The notes under the pieces: generated by a model
What the model saw: only the letters and a program-made list of their open reading frames with translations
Told to the model about the DNA's origin: nothing
The model's database searches: none
Made by a program: the position numbers and the translations under genes
NCBI GenBank assembly: GCA_949752745.1
Contig: OX457026.1
Location: 74,154,742-74,218,741, forward strand
Direction: 5' to 3'
Length of the DNA stretch: 64,000 bases
DNA from: Protula sp. h YS-2021
Lineage: Eukaryota > Annelida > Polychaeta > Sabellida > Serpulidae
Part shown: positions 11,628-25,800 of the stretch, piece by piece
Numbering within the stretch: the first letter of the stretch is position 1
Layout of the letters: each line of letters starts with the position of its first letter

Positions 11628-14600
11628 GTAACATGGCCGTGATAAGAGAATTCCATAGCTACCGTGTAACAGGACCTTAGTGCTGGTCGGTTTTAGAAAC
11701 CGTAAAAAGACTGTTAGGTTGGAATCGTTGGAGTCGACTGTGGGAGATTTTGCGTCACATTAAGAAAGACAGTATAACGAAAGTTTAATTCAGTTAAATT
11801 ACCAAAATTAACCCCATGGTAGATAATTTGCTTTTGCTACAAACATCCAGATTGACCTGGTACTAATTTCCGATTTTCTACTTTTTACATTGAATATTTG
11901 ATAGTTCTAGCGAGATTAAGTCATATATAAAGGCATAATAAAAAGTACATATTGAACCTTCTGTTAAAAGTAATTGGTATGTATATAAAACGGACATGTC
12001 TATGAACGCAGAAGACATCTGGAGCAAAGTCATGCGAGCATGCGGAGACTTTAGGGCACTATGGCTATCCACGGCGGAGGGAGGATGTAATGCCCCACCA
12101 CCGGCCATTCGATTACCCGTACGGCGGTAGTGTTGCCAGGCCTCGCAACTTTGACCAGGTGTTTGACGGTGAGTCTGAAGACAAAGTTTAGTGTGACAGG
12201 TAAATGCTGCAATGTGATAGGTCGATATTCATTTCAGTGTTGACCAGAACACAAAAATCGATGGATATTTACAATTATTTGTGATCAAAACGCCAGTAAA
12301 GTCATTTACCAAAGCAGTAGAATTGTACAACAAAAGTGGCAGTTAAGGATAGCGTCTGACACGCAGCATTCTCAGACCAGCCGACTTTGTCGGGGTAGTC
12401 TTATAACATCAGTAGAGCGGGTATCCGTCGTCTGCATGTACATATGTGAATTTTTATTTAAAATGCATGTTCTCCCTCAGTTTTGATCGGATTTCTTTCA
12501 AATTTTGTACGAATGTTCTCTTGCTAGGTCTCTCTTAATTAGTTACATTTTTTTGACAATCCGCCAAAAATTGGCCAATTCGGGGCTATTTAAATTTTTT
12601 TCGTTTGCCAATTTTCACAATACTTCTTCCACTATCTTGTGTTCAGATTGTCTTCAAATTTTTTATGGCTGTTTACTAGGAAGGACACCCTGGAAATTTG
12701 TTTCTTTTCTTTTTTTTTTTGACGATCCACCAAAAATTGACCTAATGGGGCCATTGTGTATGTATCGGTAGCCAATTTTCAAAATGCTTCTTCTGCGATA
12801 ATTTGGATCGGATTTCTTTCCGGTAGTGAACAATTATTCCCTAGACGGTTATCTCGTGAAAAATTGCTTTTTTTTTGGCGATCCGGTAAAATTGGCCAAA
12901 TGGGGACCATTAATAATTTTTGGCTGCCAACTTTCAAACACAAAAAATGGGCTAGGTGCGTTCATTTTTCAGTGGCCTATTTTTGAAATGCTTCTACTAC
13001 CATAATTTCGATCGGATTGCCTTCAAATTTTTCAGAAATGTTCACAAGGCGGTCCTCTTTTAAAAAGTCACTTTTTGGCAATCTGCCAAACATTGGCTGA
13101 AAAGGGCGAATTTAAAAAAAAAAACTCCGTAGCGAATATTCAGAATGCTTCTTTTCCTACAATTTTGACCGGATTCCTTTAAAATTTTAGATGTTTATGT
13201 TTCTTTTTGTTTTTCCAAAATGCGTAGCTTGCTGCAGGTTGATTGAATTTATTCGAACTTTTAGAATAATAATCTTCGTGTGATCTTTTCTTCAAACATT
13301 CTTCTTTTTTGCGGAACTTCAACCATCTACCTCGTGTGGGTGTTTGAAAGTTTTAGGGATCAAGCTTTTCAAAATAGTTCTTCTGCACGTAATTTTAGTC
13401 AGATTGCTTTAATTTTTTAGACGTAGTCCAACTTTAGGGCTCTTTGAAATTATTTTTCTGAAATCCACGAGAGATTAGGGAAATGCCGGCCTTCGAAAAA
13501 TTGTCAATAACCGGTTTTTACAGTGTGACTACTACTTTTTGGCGACCCTACAAGGCTGTTGATACTTGAGTCACTAGATCTTGGCAGGTCACAATGTCCC
13601 TGGACATTCTTGTATAAGATCGAAAGTTATTTTGAAAGGAATTTCAAAGCTCTTGACGAGTTAAACGAATCAGGATAGCCAGATGCTTTTGTTGGTTGTT
13701 GTAGATCCCCACTTCTCTAAGCAGTTGCGCGGTCATCCGCTTGAGGAGGAGTTCTATAGCAACGGTTACTATGGCGGCGCCTACCCTCCACAAGCGTATC
13801 GCCCGGCCTTCTCGCCACACCCTGCCGGGCGCTTCCACCCAAATGTAAGTCCTCAAAACAGCAATGAAGAAAATGAAAAAGAATGTTTCCGGGGATAGGG
13901 GTCGTAGTAGTTGGTTTGGGTCTAGGGTATATTATTCTGACATGGGGAAAAACATGTAGATGATGTTCATAACTTCTATGTTAAGATGACAGCATCGAGC
14001 CTTCACATCTCACTCTTGACATATATTGTGTAAGCTCAGACACATACACGTGCGTGATTGACAGTTGGGCGGGTGTCCGCCGTACCCGTATGCCTACGAC
14101 CCCATGTTCAGCGAGCGCTCGCCCGTGCGAGCGGGCACACCGCGTCGAGTGCAGCGTCCGGAGGTGAAAGACGCGCGGCCTAAGGCTGACAAACCCGCCG
14201 GACCCGAGGCCGACAAGGGCGAGAACCGAGAACGGGACCAGGAGAAGCCCGTCGATAGTCCGCCACTCGACGACGATTTCGTAAGTAGTACGCGTAGCCA
14301 CCGGACTCGGTGATATATTGGGGCGTCGTGTGGCGGGAGATCGGGTGCCGCGTTAATGAGACAGTTGTGGGCATATACTGTAGGCCACAGCAAATGACGC
14401 GGGAAATCAAAAGGAAAAAAATCGGGAGAAAATAAATTGTAGCACACAGTAAAGTATAGTTCGTCATTTTAGAAAATTTCAGATTCGGATACCGAAGATT
14501 TTGTGTCGAATAGCAGTAATAATAACAACCATAATAATATACAATAGTCATTATTATTTCTTTTTCTCAATGCCTATGTCTTGAAATACTGGGTTCTTGC

Positions 14601-17600
14601 GGAATCGTTATCAAGAGTTGTTTTCTCGCAAAACGGTATGAGAGGCATTGAGCAGTTGATGAGCTTTTCTGACTTTTACTTTTTATTTGCAGCCGTGCCT
14701 GAATGGCGAGCCGGAGAGAACGGAGGAGAAGCAAGAGAAGTGCAAACCATTTGCCGGGGTTTGGGGTAAGTGCCCCCTCTAAAATTACGCACATACATCA
14801 GTATGTTGTAGCTTGCTTGTTTCCCATGTTCTTACCTTTCCACGACTGAGATTCTAAAAATGACTGATTTGTGTGTGTTGGAAGCAGACATATAGTTGTA
14901 AGCAATTCTGGAGTTATGATAAAGCGTGTCTGCCGTGTCAGTCTGGACATTTCTACGTTTCCTGGATAACACCACATTGATAAATTCTTACCTGTTTGCT
15001 GAATCAGATTTCGGTAAAATTACATGTTAAGATGTCATCGTTTTTTGTTTGCTGGATGTTACATATTAAACCATTTCTCAAGTTAAACGGTGTGTAATGA
15101 GTCTGCATATGATTTCGTTTAGTATTCCCTCGCTAACCATCATCATGACTTGATGAACAGGCACTTTTCTGTACCCCACAAAATAGTGGGCGGGGGTGGG
15201 GGGGGGGGGAGATGATAGATTCACAGCATGTACTCTTCCATGTACCAGTCCTATTTCCTTTTATTTCACCGATTTTTCTTAAGTAGGATTCAGTTTTCAG
15301 TACAGCTAGTGCGTATACCACCCTCAGCTTTAAATCACTACTCTGTCCTGAAATAAGCAATAAAAACAAGTGCGTAGTATTTGATATGTGCTTGTTTTGA
15401 AACGGAAACTCTCGAGTAAAGAGCCATCAATTAGACTCGTGTTACTGAATTCTGCAGATGAAAAACCGGTTATTTATGAATAGATCACGTTTTAAGTTTG
15501 TTCTTGCATGTCTAGTTTGCCCTGGAATGTATTTTTGTTGTAGACAAGAATTCCTTGGAGAAAATAACTAACAACAGTAGGATAGCCGGAAAAGAAAACC
15601 GAAGTAAATAGTAGTTAAAATGCTTGCTTCATTTTTCTCCATAAGTGGCAAGCACAATTAAGGCTTTTGACACTTGAATAGAAACCACAAAGAAGTAATA
15701 TTTACATGTGCTTATTTGCATGTTAAAGTAGCGGTGAAAAAATGTAGAAGAAAAATATCCGTGAATTAGAAAAATAAAAAGTTCTTGGATGACTCTGTAA
15801 TGATAAAGAGTGACTGCCATGCACGTATTTGTAGAGTAGCTCGTTCCTTTGGTTATCTATGAAAAGGTTTGAGAGCTCTGTGCGTAGTTAAACTGTTAAA
15901 AAACCGTTGGGTCCACCGTTCTCAAAACATGTGAAGTATTGCTGGAGTGTCAGACGCTGATGAGCAGTTCTGTGGTGCAAGGCATGTGTTGTACGAGGTG
16001 GTTCGCTGTAGTTACAGAACGTTAACCAAGGCTTTGCATGGTTTTATATTGAACAGAACAACAAACCCCGCAGTGCATTTTCAGTTGTGCTGTTGTACTC
16101 CGTGAGCTGTGATTTCAGATTGGCGGGTGGCTCAGTCAAAGACAAGGAATGTGGTTTGAAGATACTTTTTGAGGAATTAAAAAGAAAGATAACCATAAAA
16201 TATTAGTGATGATAATATTCTGATATTCTTTACAGATAACTGTGTGAGGGAGGTGAAGCATAATACTAATATATACAAAGCTCTAGTCCCAAGTAAGGTA
16301 CGTGTCTCCGCAATTAGGTTTACGCTGAAGTGAACATACAAGGGTGGTGTTTCTTGTCCGTTTCATTGGGGTAACTGCAGATTGGGGTGGGGGGAGAGGG
16401 GGAGGGGGAGGAAGTTCGGGGAGGCTTGTATATCAGGTATGAAACTGTATAATAATTATGTCTCCCCGACCAAGGGGAGACATATAGTGTTTGTACGTTC
16501 TGTGTGTGTGTATGTGTGTACGTGTGTGTGTGTGTCTGTGTGTGTGTGGATGCGGCTTCGTCGGGAAACAAGACGAATTGGTGTGTATCACGTTGCAATG
16601 TTAAAGTGAAACGGACCGAATTTCGGTCCGTTTCGCATTTTGGTCGGGTCGTCCGTTTCGCAAATCTGTGTTAGGGGTTCATTTTGCGAAACAGGACGTG
16701 CTCTTTCACCTGAGACCACATGCCTATTTCGCAGAAATTAACAGAGACCATCAAATTTGCTGTGTAAAATAGTTCTCACACCAACATATAGGTGGCTACC
16801 CACCATGAACTCTGTGTGAGAAAAGCACGTGGAACGAGAGCCAATCAGAAGGCGTACACATCTTTCGATCTGTGTGAAATCTATTTTTATATCACATTTC
16901 AGCCAATCAGGTGCTAGCACATGTGTCAGGGGAGCGCGACCACGTGTTCGAATGGACCCGGCCCCGGGTGGTTGTCTACTTTTTGGCCGACATTTTAGTA
17001 GATTTTGGGGTGGCCTATCCAAATAATTGTATTTAAAACAAAAAGAATAATATCACAAATACGTTTTAAAGTTATTTATTGTTTTGTTTGTAGCCTATAA
17101 ATCTCAAAAATCAAAGTTAAAGTTGAGGGTAAACAAGGCAACACCCCTTTTGTTAGTGGACGATAATATCAGAAAGTTTCCACTTCGTTTTTTTAAGTAC
17201 ATATTTTTGCTTAACTGAAGCAAAGTGTCACATATTTTATTAAGCAATCGTTAGAGTTTGTTTATCTTCGTACATTCTTGTTTTTTTTTAAACCAAGTCA
17301 TTTGTTTGACATATTATTCTCGGTTTCTTTATATAAGCCGGTCTGTTTCGCAAGACACATGTATGCGTGTTGTGTGTGAATTGCAGTCACTGTAAACTCA
17401 GTGCACTTTATAACTTTTTATTGTGCGAACAGGCGTGTTACGTGTCCGTACATGTCTTATTTACACTCAATTTTTCTGTAGTTATCGCTGAAATTGACTT
17501 AATCTCTCATTACTTGATGCCCTTAAACTTGAGTGTTGTGTTCACCAAATTCTTCCAAATTCGCCTGGTTTCACTGTGTAGAGGCAGGTTCTCGTGTGGT

Positions 17601-19836
17601 GCCATTTATATTTTTGGGGTGTACAAGCGTGTGTCATGTGCGTACATGTCTAACATACACGCAGTCTTTCCGTCAATATCACTTAAACTGAGTCTCGTTT
17701 CTCACTGCTTGGGGACCTTAATCTTAATTGTGCTGTCTTTTTTTCAAATTCGGCTTATTTCACTTCGACTGAATCTAATACTTCAAAAGTGCATTGTTGC
17801 ATTAGCGCAAGTAGAGGGTTGCACCACCCCCACTCCCCCCCCCCCCTCCTCCTGTAATGTTAACACCGTTAAACTTAAAATTTTTGCAGGCGAACCCCCC
17901 CCCCCCCCCCCTCTCTAATACACAACCAGTGCGAAATTGATAGTTGATAAACGCATTAAAATCGGTTTATTTTGCTCATTGCAGGACTTCAAAAATATAT
18001 TGCTCCATTAGTATAGCTAGTGGGGGACAATGACGTGCAACCCTCCCCCTAGCTTTATAAAAAATATCGCATTAACTGAGTTTCATATCTCACTACTTGT
18101 TGGCGTTAACTTGAGTGTGCTGTATTCGCAACATTTTCTCAAATTCGACTTGATTCGCCCAGTAGATGCAGTTATTACTCTGTGCCATTTGTATCTTCCT
18201 GTGGGGGGTTTACAAACCTGATTCTTGTGTTTCAAGTCAAATTTACCCCAGTCTATCTGTTAATATCGCTTTAACTTAGTTTAACTATCTCACTGTCCTT
18301 TATCTCGAGTGTGCTTTATTTAAAAAAAAGCAGAGAGAGAGGGGGAGACAGAGAGAAAGCGATTCGTTTCACATTGACTTTGCGTTTTGACACACCAAAA
18401 CGGCTTGTTTTTTCGAGCCAAAAATTGCAGTATTTGTACTGTTAAATTGGCACAACAACGGGGTGGGAGGGGGTTGGGGTTCATTCGGGGTAAACCCCTC
18501 CACCCTTTCCCCAAAAAGCGAAATGCACTGGTAAAGTCTAGAAGTGAAAAAAATGTATATTAACACCGTTAAACCTAGACATTTTTCTCACCAGAGCCTC
18601 CTCCCCCCCCTCCCCTCTTCTCTTGCGCACGCCAACTGCGAAATTGGTAGTTGATAAACGTACTAAAAACGGTCTGTTTTATTGACTGACGGACGCAATC
18701 CTTCAAAAATGTTTTGCTCCATTGGTGTAGCTAGGAGGATACAATGACGGGCAACTCTTCCTCCCCTCGTCCGTTTTTCTCGGAAAAAATGTTGCATTTT
18801 CTGAGTTTCATGTCTGTTCATGTAACTTTCCCAAGCGACATGTATGCGTGCCGCGTGTGAGGTGCAGTTACTGTAAACTCTCAGTACCATTCATTTTAAA
18901 CTTTTTTCTTGGCGTGTGCAAGCGTGTTTCATGTCTGCATATGTTTTATTTACACCCACTCTTTCTGTGGATATCGCTGAAATTGGCTTTCATTATGCCC
19001 CAACCCTTCGGATTGGGGCCTATAGGTTTGGGGTGTCCGTCCGTCTGTCCGTCATCGCTTTATACCCCTATGATTTTTTTTTTTTTTGGGGGGGGGCGGT
19101 TGGGGCCCGCTTGTGTTTCACAAATACTTGTTTCTCATTATTTGATGCCCTTAAACTTGAGTGTGCTGTGGCCACCAAATTCTCCCAAATTCGCTTGGTT
19201 ACGCTGTGTAGAGGCAGGTTCTTGAGTGATGCCATTTTATATGTTTCTGGGGTGTACAAGCGTGTGTCATGTGCGTACAAGTCTAATATACACTAAGTCT
19301 TTCCGTCAATATCGCTTAAACTGGGTTTCGTTTTTTACTGCTTGGTGACCTTAATCTTAATTGTGCTGTCTTTTTTTTTTTTTTAAATTCGACTTATTTC
19401 ACTTTGACTGAAACTAATACTTCAAAAGTGCATTTTTGTATTAGCGCAAATAGGGAGGGTGCGCGACCTTCCCCACTCCTCCCTCCGCCCACCCCCCCCC
19501 CTCCCCTCCCCTCCCCGTCCCAAGAGCAGAATGCAATGATAAAGCCTATTAGTCATAAAAAAAATGTTTAACACCGTTAAGCGTAAGATATTTGCACACG
19601 AGAACTCCCTCCCCCCTCTTAATACACAAACACTGCGAAATTGCGCATTAAAATGGGCTTATTTTATTCACTGCAGGACGCAATCCTTCAAAAATATATT
19701 GCTCTATTAGTGTAGCTAGTGGGAGACAATGACGTGCAAACCTCCCCCTCCCTTTTTAAAAAAAAATATCGCTTTAACTGAATTTCACTATCTCACTGTC
19801 CTTAATCTTGAGTATGCTTTTTTATGTTAAAAAAAA

Positions 19837-19867
<31 letters not shown>

Positions 19868-22800
19868 AATCGATTCGTTTCACGCTGGCTTAACGTTTTG
19901 GCACATCAAAACGGCTTTTTTTTTCGAGCCAAAAATTGTAGTATTTGTACTGTTAAATTGGTGCAACAACGGGGTTGGGGGCATTCGGGGTAAACCCCAC
20001 CCTTTCCCCAAAAAGCGAAATGCACTGGTAAAGTCTGGAAGTGAAAAGAAATTTTGCCGGCCAGATCCACCTCACCCTTCCTCCTCCTCTCTTGTACACG
20101 CCAACTGCGAAATTGACATTGATAACACACCGAAACGGCTATTCGCAGTTGATTTGCTTGCATCTGTCAGCGGGCTAAAGCGAGAGATTCTCACACACAT
20201 GTGATAGGCTGTGTCTTTTATATATTTTCGCTTTCGGAATTGAATGTAAAAAAAATCTACCGAGATTTTCATATACAACTTATGTCTGAAAAGTCCCTAA
20301 TAACGAAGTCAGATTTTTGGCGTACATTTCGCGAGTTGGACAAGAAATCGCGATTCCTCGTTTGTTTCCCGACATACCTGTATATGTGTGATTGTGTATT
20401 ATTGTGCGCTGTTTTATTTGTTTGAGCACTACTTTTATGGTTGGCTTGCCTTGTTACTATTTACACGCGAAAACTGTCATATTTATCTTCCCATATATGC
20501 TTCCCAGATCCCCCCCCTCTCCATCCACACCCCGCCCCCTTCACTGCGGAATAGCCAGTGCAAACACGTATCAGAAGCTCTAAGTCACAGTAGATTTGCT
20601 TTGATCTGTGAACCGGCTAAAAGCTCGAGATTCCCACGCTCATGACAGGCTGACTATATTATTGTGCGCTGTTTTAATTGTGTGAGCACTACTTTTATGA
20701 TTGACTTGTCTTGTTACTATTTACACGCGAAAACTGTCATATTTTTCTTCCCATATATGCTTCACAGATCCTCCCCCTCTCCATCCACACCCCCGCCCCC
20801 CTTCACTGCGGAATAGCCAGTTCAAACACGTATCAGAAGCTCTAAGTCACAGTAGATTTGCTTTGATCTGTGAACGGGCTAAAAGCTCGAGATTCCCACG
20901 CTCATGACAGGCTGACTGTATATTATTGTGCGCTGTTGTGTGAGCACTACTTTTATGATTGACTTGCCTTGTCACTGTTTACGCGCGAAATAATCCGTCA
21001 TTTTGTAAAGGTTTTCTGCCATTAAAATGCTTGTTTGGCGATATTTTTTAGCTTGTGTTAGTTTATAAAAAAAATATGGTAAGGTTTGGAATGAAATTAT
21101 CTGCGAAACACTACACTGTGTACATGAACTTGAATGTTTTTTTTTTTTTTTTTGACTCAGTATATGCAAATTAACCTGTCACGAGGTGTATGCGCGCGGC
21201 TTTGTTCTTGGTAGCATCACTTCAATGCAGAAAGCGTCCAGGTTACATGTGGATAATTTTTGAAAAACTTAAAAGTGGATAAAAAGTTAATGAGGATATG
21301 CCTGAAAGGTAAATACACACATGTTAAAAGCGCGGTTATTTTGTGAATCACGGGAAAATGTTTGTTTAGCGTATTTGGTGTGATTTGTGACATTTTTTTT
21401 TAAGAATGTGTAAGATGCTGCTGTAAAAATACAGGCTTAATTGTCAGGGCGGCATTTTTTTTGAGCTAGCATGCCTTGTCATTTTACGGATTTAAATGTC
21501 GAGAAATGTTCGCTCAGAAAATTGTTGCTCAGTTTCGCTTGAAAATGCTGTCGATGTTGTCTGTTCATGGATTTCTTGGTGTACAATTTTTTGTAAGTAG
21601 CCACTGCTGGAAACTAACTTTTTTAGGCCCGGGTCCTTGGGACCCGTGTCTTTGAAAAAGGAGGGTCCAAAGCTATTTAGGCAGGATCCGAACCGTGTTA
21701 AGATAAAATAGGGCGCAAGAAGACCTGATTTTTTGCGGCTCAGTCGGACTCTGGGTAGCCAAAAAGGAGGGTCTCGGACCCCCGCCAATTTCCATCCCTG
21801 TTAATACGTGCACAGACTTTTGCCAATTTTAAACCTCTGCCCTGAACGCAGTCCGGATGCTTTGAAACCCCCCCCCCCCCTCCCCTCCACCTTGAACGCT
21901 TAAAAGAAGAAGCCAATTCGCACTTAGATTTTTGCGGAATTTTTTTGCGTTTCGGCTGAATTCAGGTGGGATTAGGATGTAAATGATAGAAAAAAAAAGC
22001 GGCATGGATGGTATCTTAGAATGTAAAAAAAATCGGTCAATTTCGCGCAGTTATAGCTTATGCTGTCGGGTCATACCTAAGATTGGGATTCCTCCTTGTT
22101 ACTCCGTGAGGGACTCCACATACAACGGTTAGAGAGATTTTGAATGCTTCATATCAGAATAATGTGGCAGGGTGCCCCGATATGGCCACAGCAGTAAAAA
22201 AAGATAGAAAATCACAATGCTACACAAAATGTATTCGGTCACTTGTCGGTTAGTTTCGCTAAGATTTATGGATTGTGTTGTCGTTATGTCAAATTCCCAA
22301 TATATTCAGCTAATGATATTTCTCTTATTGCTTTCACAGATGCCGCGGAAAAAAGGACGGATTAAAAAGACCAAGGTCCTAGAACAGGTCGTTGATCTGC
22401 AGCGCTACAGAACAGGTGACGTTGTGCTTCACGTTGTGTATAGAAGGAAGTGGTGGCGTGTACGTGTGGAAGGCCGGGACCCTGACGGAAGTATAGAAGT
22501 CTTATTTTGCGGTTTTGACTTTGCGTAAGTTCTTAAACATTTTTCTATTTCTTTCCTTTCCAGGTCGTGGACGTCCTGTAAAACCAGGTTGATTTAGATT
22601 CCCTTTTGTTTTTGCATGTTCTTGTGGAATGATGACGTCCTATTCGCAGAAATTATACTTTTGTAGAGTTGAAAGACCAGTGTATTGTAGCATTTTTTGT
22701 GCTCCTGTAATAACTGAAATAAAAACTTGACAAGGACAGAAGTGACGTCCTTACAGCAGCTGAGAGTGATGCATGATTTAAAAAAATTCTTTCATTTTTA

Positions 22801-25800
22801 GTCCGGAGAAAGAGGAATTGGTAATATGTTATTAAGAAATGACCGATTTTTTTCATTCCCTGTGATTGGGTTAAATGTCTGTTTTGCCGTTTTATGGTTT
22901 GCTAATCTCCGTTTGCGAGTTTTGCCTGATAATGCTTCATAAGTTTGCAGGTTCGATTATCTAGCCGGAAGCATCAGACCCAAAACAACTAGTCTTTTTC
23001 AGTATCTTAGATGAAGTGCTGAATCCCTCTATTGCCAGTTGCACGCTCTCATTGCTAAACGGACTGTAGATGCGAGATTTTACTTATTCGTATACCGCCT
23101 ATTTATTTTAGATTTTCTCTTCGGTATCTGTTCTGTCTGTAACTTGCGTGGAAGGGAAATTGAAATGACCATTGTGTACGTGTAATTTTTGTGCTCACGC
23201 CTTGGAATGATAAGAAGGTATCGTTTTCCTTTACGCACAGTGTGTTTTCACATGGTTTTTGGGAATGATTTATGTGCGTATAAACTTGTATGGAGTGAAA
23301 TATGGAATGATTCAGCATTCCGTCATTTTTTTCTGCAGACGAGGTGTGTAAAAACCCCGTTAAGGGTTACATCAAGGCCTGGGCAGAAGCCGCAAAGAGG
23401 GTGTGCGGCAGGGATCAGAGCCAATTGACCCATTTTGTGGGTGAAATTGTTAGGGGACCGGTTGAAGATAATTATGACAGTTCGGATGTTAACCAAGCCT
23501 GTAGACAGATTAAGAAAGCAGCGGAAAATATCCCTGCGCCGATTTCAGGTAATTACAAGTGGACGAATATACAACATATATTTTGCTTGACGCGTATTTC
23601 TCGTTTCATTCGACATTTTTTTTTGTTTGTGTGAGTGTGATCCGAAGGGCAGTTTCGTTATTTTACTGAACCGGAACTTGTAAGACTGAAGCGAAACGGA
23701 CTGTTGTCACAATTTTGAACGTGCATGTCCTGTGCGGCTAAGCTTTAAATTGTTCAAGGATGAAATAAGGACGTTATAGTTTATGACTCGGCTGTTACAT
23801 TACAATGAAACATTGGCACTAGAAGAAAATTAACCACAGAGTTTAAATTAATTTTAAAAACATCTGTTCATTTCGCTTGCACAGATTAAATGGTTTACAT
23901 TTTCATACAATATCCCCGTTGCAGCGATCGAAAGCCATGACACAGAAGTTACGGTCACCGTTGGGGAGGGGGTGGCGCAAACCGAAGAACGTAGTTCGGA
24001 CAGCGATTGCGTCATTACGGGCGCCGATACCACGTCAAAAGAGCTTTGTGAGAGACCAGTGAAAAGGGGGCTGCACACACACATTCATCGCAGGGCGAAA
24101 AAGACACAAAACTCTCAGCGAATGCGGAATCGGCTGTTGAAGGGGCATCTTCTGAGAAGTTGCTGGGTAAGTGATGCTTTTGCATTTATAAAGGGTAAGA
24201 ATTGTTGCTGAGATGTGTCGGGAGGAGTATCGTGATATATGTAGCGCTAATGCAGATTTGGTCAAGCCAACCAGGTGCTGACGTTTTAAAGAATTCAAAA
24301 AACTTTTCGTGCGTTGTGGTTGTCGGCGAAACGGACTGCTTATCGGTGCCCACTGCTAAGATTGTAAGAGTTTTGTACAGTTCAGCTTTGAAATGTGAAG
24401 GTTATTCCTGGGCGCTTTATGTTCTCATCAAAGGTAGTTGCTATTTTGACTTGATGTGAAGTTGTCAATGTCTCTGTCGTACGAATTCACAGTGATTTAG
24501 CGTTTGTAATACCAGTGTTGTACTTTTTTAGAAAATGTCCCCGTTGCTGCAATCGGAAGCCGTGACACAGAAGTTACGGTCACCGTTGGGGAGGGGGTGG
24601 CGCAATCCGAAGAACGTAGCTCGGACAGCGATTGCGTCATTACAGGCGTTGATACCACGTCAAAAGAGCTTTGTGAGAGACCAGTGAAAAGGGAAGAAGA
24701 AGTGTTTGAGTTCGTACATTTCGCATGGTTGTGTGCGTTCGCGTATCAAGTTTCAGTGTGTTATTTGCATTTGATTTTTCTCGTATAAGGTGACTGACTG
24801 TAAATTTATGAAAGTGGCGATGATGGGTAGTACGGGCAAGTTTCATGTGACAGGGTCACAAAAGCTGTCAAGTTTGCCGATGTATTTAAAAAACAAATAC
24901 TTGCGTCGTAGATTTCGCGTGGTTGCACTACATTTCGCATGGTTGTGTATGAGCGTACATTTCGCTTGTCAGTTCGAAAGTTCACTGTTCGGAGTGACCA
25001 ATTTCAAAGTTTATGAACGTTGCGAGATTGGGTAGTACGAGCAAAAGGTATGTGACAGAGCCTCAAAACTTGGAAATTTTGTCGATGTTGCCGTGATTAA
25101 GAAAATTTTGGTGTTGGCACATTTCGCATGGTTGTGTACGTACATTTCGCATGTCAGTTTGAAAGTTTTAATTGTGTTATTTGCAGTTCGCTTTTCTTAT
25201 ACGAAGTCACCGACTTTAGTACGTACACAACCATACAAAATGTGCCAACACCAAAATGTGCTTATTTACAGAAATATCGGCAAAATTTTCAAAAGTTTGA
25301 GACCGTGTCACATACATGGTTGTTATACGTTCATTTCGCATGATTGTGTATAAACGTGCATTTCGTTTGTCAGTTCGAAAGTTTTACCTGTTGTTTGCAG
25401 TTCACTGTTCTTATACGAAGTAACCGACTTTAAATTTATGAACGTCGCGAAAAGGGCGTACTCGCAAACGTGACAGGGTCTCAGAACTTAGAAATTTGCC
25501 GATGTTTCCGTGATTAAAAAATTTTGGTGTTCGCACATTGCGCATGGCTGTGTACGTACATTTCGCTTGTCAATTCGAAAGCTTTAACTGCGTTATTTGC
25601 AGTCTATTTTTCTCACACCAAGTGACCGAATTAAGTACGTTCAAAACCATGCGAAATGTGCGAACACCAAAATGTTCTAATTCACAGAAACATCGGCAAA
25701 ATTTTCGAAGTTTGAGACCCTGTCACATACATGGTTGTGGACGTACATTTCGCATGTGATATTTTAGGACACAGGGACAAAGTTCAGTTGCGGGCATACC

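Noticed and set aside
13644..14551. Minus-strand frames over GPBP1-like exons 3 and 4
   Set aside because: GC-rich shadows of plus-strand exons that have matched splice phases and vasculin motifs.
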